Part shown: piece by piece, positions 63,080 through 64,000 of the stretch
Layout of the letters: each line of letters begins with the position of its first letter
How positions within the stretch are numbered: position 1 is the stretch's first letter
NCBI RefSeq assembly: GCF_025628965.1
Contig: NZ_JAOTEN010000003.1
Location: 1-64,000, forward strand
DNA length: 64,000 nt
DNA from: Chryseobacterium gilvum
GTDB lineage: Bacteria; Bacteroidota; Bacteroidia; Flavobacteriales; Weeksellaceae
Direction of reading: 5' to 3'
Position numbers and translations under genes: made by a program
Notes under the pieces: generated by a model
What the model was told of the DNA's origin: nothing
Seen by the model: the letters and a program-made list of their open reading frames with translations, nothing else
The model's database searches: none

Positions 63080-64000
63080 TTAATATTCAAATAAAACACT
63101 TCCCCAAGTAAAGCCGCTCCCGAAAGCTGAAAGAAGAACCAGGTCACCCCGTTTTACTTTTCCAAGCTCAATGGCTTCACATAAGGCAATCGGGATTGAA
63201 GCTGCCGTCGTATTTCCGTATTTTTGGATATTATTATGAATTTTCTCATCCGGCAACCCGAATTTCTGCTGTACAAACTGGGCAATCCTAAGATTGGCCT
63301 GATGCGGAATAAACATATCCAAATCATCCACTGTTTTCCCGGCTTTTTCCAAAGCTTCCATCATGGTTTCCGGAAACCTGGTTACGGCGTGTTTAAACAC
63401 AAAATTACCGTTCATGATAGGATACACTTCTTTATCCGTCACGTTTTCAGGTTCTTTTCTCATCCGGTCGCTCCATCCGTATTTGGATCCCGGAAACTGC
63501 GTACACAATTCATCAGCATATTTCCCTTCAGAATGCATATTCATAGATAAAATATCTCCCGCATTTTCATCTTCCGTTGCAGAAAGGATGATTGCGCCTG
63601 CTCCGTCACCGAAAATCACTGAAACGCCTCTTCCGGCATCAGAAAAATCTAATCCGAATGAATGTACTTCTGCTCCTACTACGAGAATATTTTTATACGT
63701 TCCTGATTTAATAAAAGCATTGGCAACACTCATAGCATACACAAATCCTGAACACTGGTTTCTTACATCCAGAGCTCCGATCGTATCACAACCCAACATA
63801 TCCTGAAGCAAAACCCCGCATCCCGGAAAATAATAATCCGGCGAAAGGGTGGCAAAAACTATATAATCGATGTCTTTTACTGATAAACCAGATTGCTGAA
63901 GCGCTTTTTCAGAGGCCTTAAATCCTAAATAAGCGGTCGTTTCCTGCGCATCATTCCGGTTGATCCGGTGTCTTCTTTCTTTAATTCCCGTTCTTTCTGT
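63080..64000 (-). CDS. fabH: 3-oxoacyl-ACP synthase III (FabH), N-terminus cut by window edge
   Basis: The frame is open to the window edge, so 306 residues are present and the first few dozen are missing. An internal Met at 63811 is not the true start. The active-site Cys is in DVRNQCSGFVYAM, the His in FIPHQANLRI and the Asn in KYGNTTAASIP. FGDGAGAIIL and SAFGSGFTWG complete the KASIII fold. It starts fatty-acid synthesis by condensing acyl-CoA with malonyl-ACP. Confidence 0.93.
   Translation of the reverse strand, partial: TERTGIKERRHRINRNDAQETTAYLGFKASEKALQQSGLSVKDIDYIVFATLSPDYYFPGCGVLLQDMLGCDTIGALDVRNQCSGFVYAMSVANAFIKSGTYKNILVVGAEVHSFGLDFSDAGRGVSVIFGDGAGAIILSATEDENAGDILSMNMHSEGKYADELCTQFPGSKYGWSDRMRKEPENVTDKEVYPIMNGNFVFKHAVTRFPETMMEALEKAGKTVDDLDMFIPHQANLRIAQFVQQKFGLPDEKIHNNIQKYGNTTAASIPIALCEAIELGKVKRGDLVLLSAFGSGFTWGSVLFEY

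Noticed and set aside
1-64000. rRNA, tRNA or riboswitch genes
   Set aside because: I found no rRNA sequence, no convincing tRNA cloverleaf and no known riboswitch core. The island uses a protein gene (mnmE), not a tRNA, as its integration site.

Overview
The window looks like part of a Flavobacteriia chromosome (Bacteroidota, most like Chryseobacterium or a relative). The evidence is low GC, a type IX secretion sorting tail, many small lipoproteins, Bacteroidota-type TAnnTTTG promoter boxes, and housekeeping genes of that clade (mnmE, pepP, pruA, fabH). It is a chromosomal backbone carrying one large integrated element.

Left backbone (1-7948): the 5' part of a repeat-rich secreted protein, an orphan response regulator, a thioredoxin-reductase-like flavoprotein with a UBP zinc-finger gene, and a ~0.6 kb imperfect duplication of the end of that pair about 3 kb away. 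Between the copies lie an IS3 relic and a glycine-rich T9SS protein. Several secreted, lipoprotein and membrane genes follow.

Integrated element (7949-53666, about 45.7 kb): the 15-bp sequence TTATTTCCCGATACA, which encodes the last codons and stop of mnmE, is repeated at the far end. A tyrosine integrase lies next to mnmE, and both ends carry related GTAC...GTAC motifs. The backbone is integrase, small HTH protein, VirE/VapE ATPase, Toprim primase and MobV-like relaxase, so it looks like an integrative mobilizable element. From left to right the cargo is: a zincin-like gene between cassette-like repeats; an IS110 element with a candidate bridge RNA; a PD-(D/E)XK/HEPN-like pair; a DISARM-like operon (SNF2 helicase, adenine methylase, GHKL-DUF3883 protein, giant helicase-DUF1998 protein, RelE-UvrD fusion); an Hsp70 operon with a J-like protein, a membrane coiled-coil protein and a Ser/Thr kinase-AAA fusion; a sigma factor overlapping a nuclease-dead Cas12f homologue; and a HipBST-type toxin-antitoxin set.

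The most exciting locus is the sigma-dCas12f pair at 43193-45173, with a structured non-coding region just downstream (45180-45285) that could be its guide RNA. The Cas12f protein has lost the RuvC catalytic residues and its C-terminal end, so an RNA-guided transcription activator is the best reading. The Hsp70/kinase-AAA operon and the DISARM-like operon are the next most interesting.

Right backbone (53652-64000): mnmE, an Xaa-Pro aminopeptidase, a DUF6526-like gene, a small lipoprotein, DNA topoisomerase IB, pruA, two small lipoproteins, a thioredoxin-fold protein and fabH (cut by the window end). Several clear intrinsic terminators separate them.
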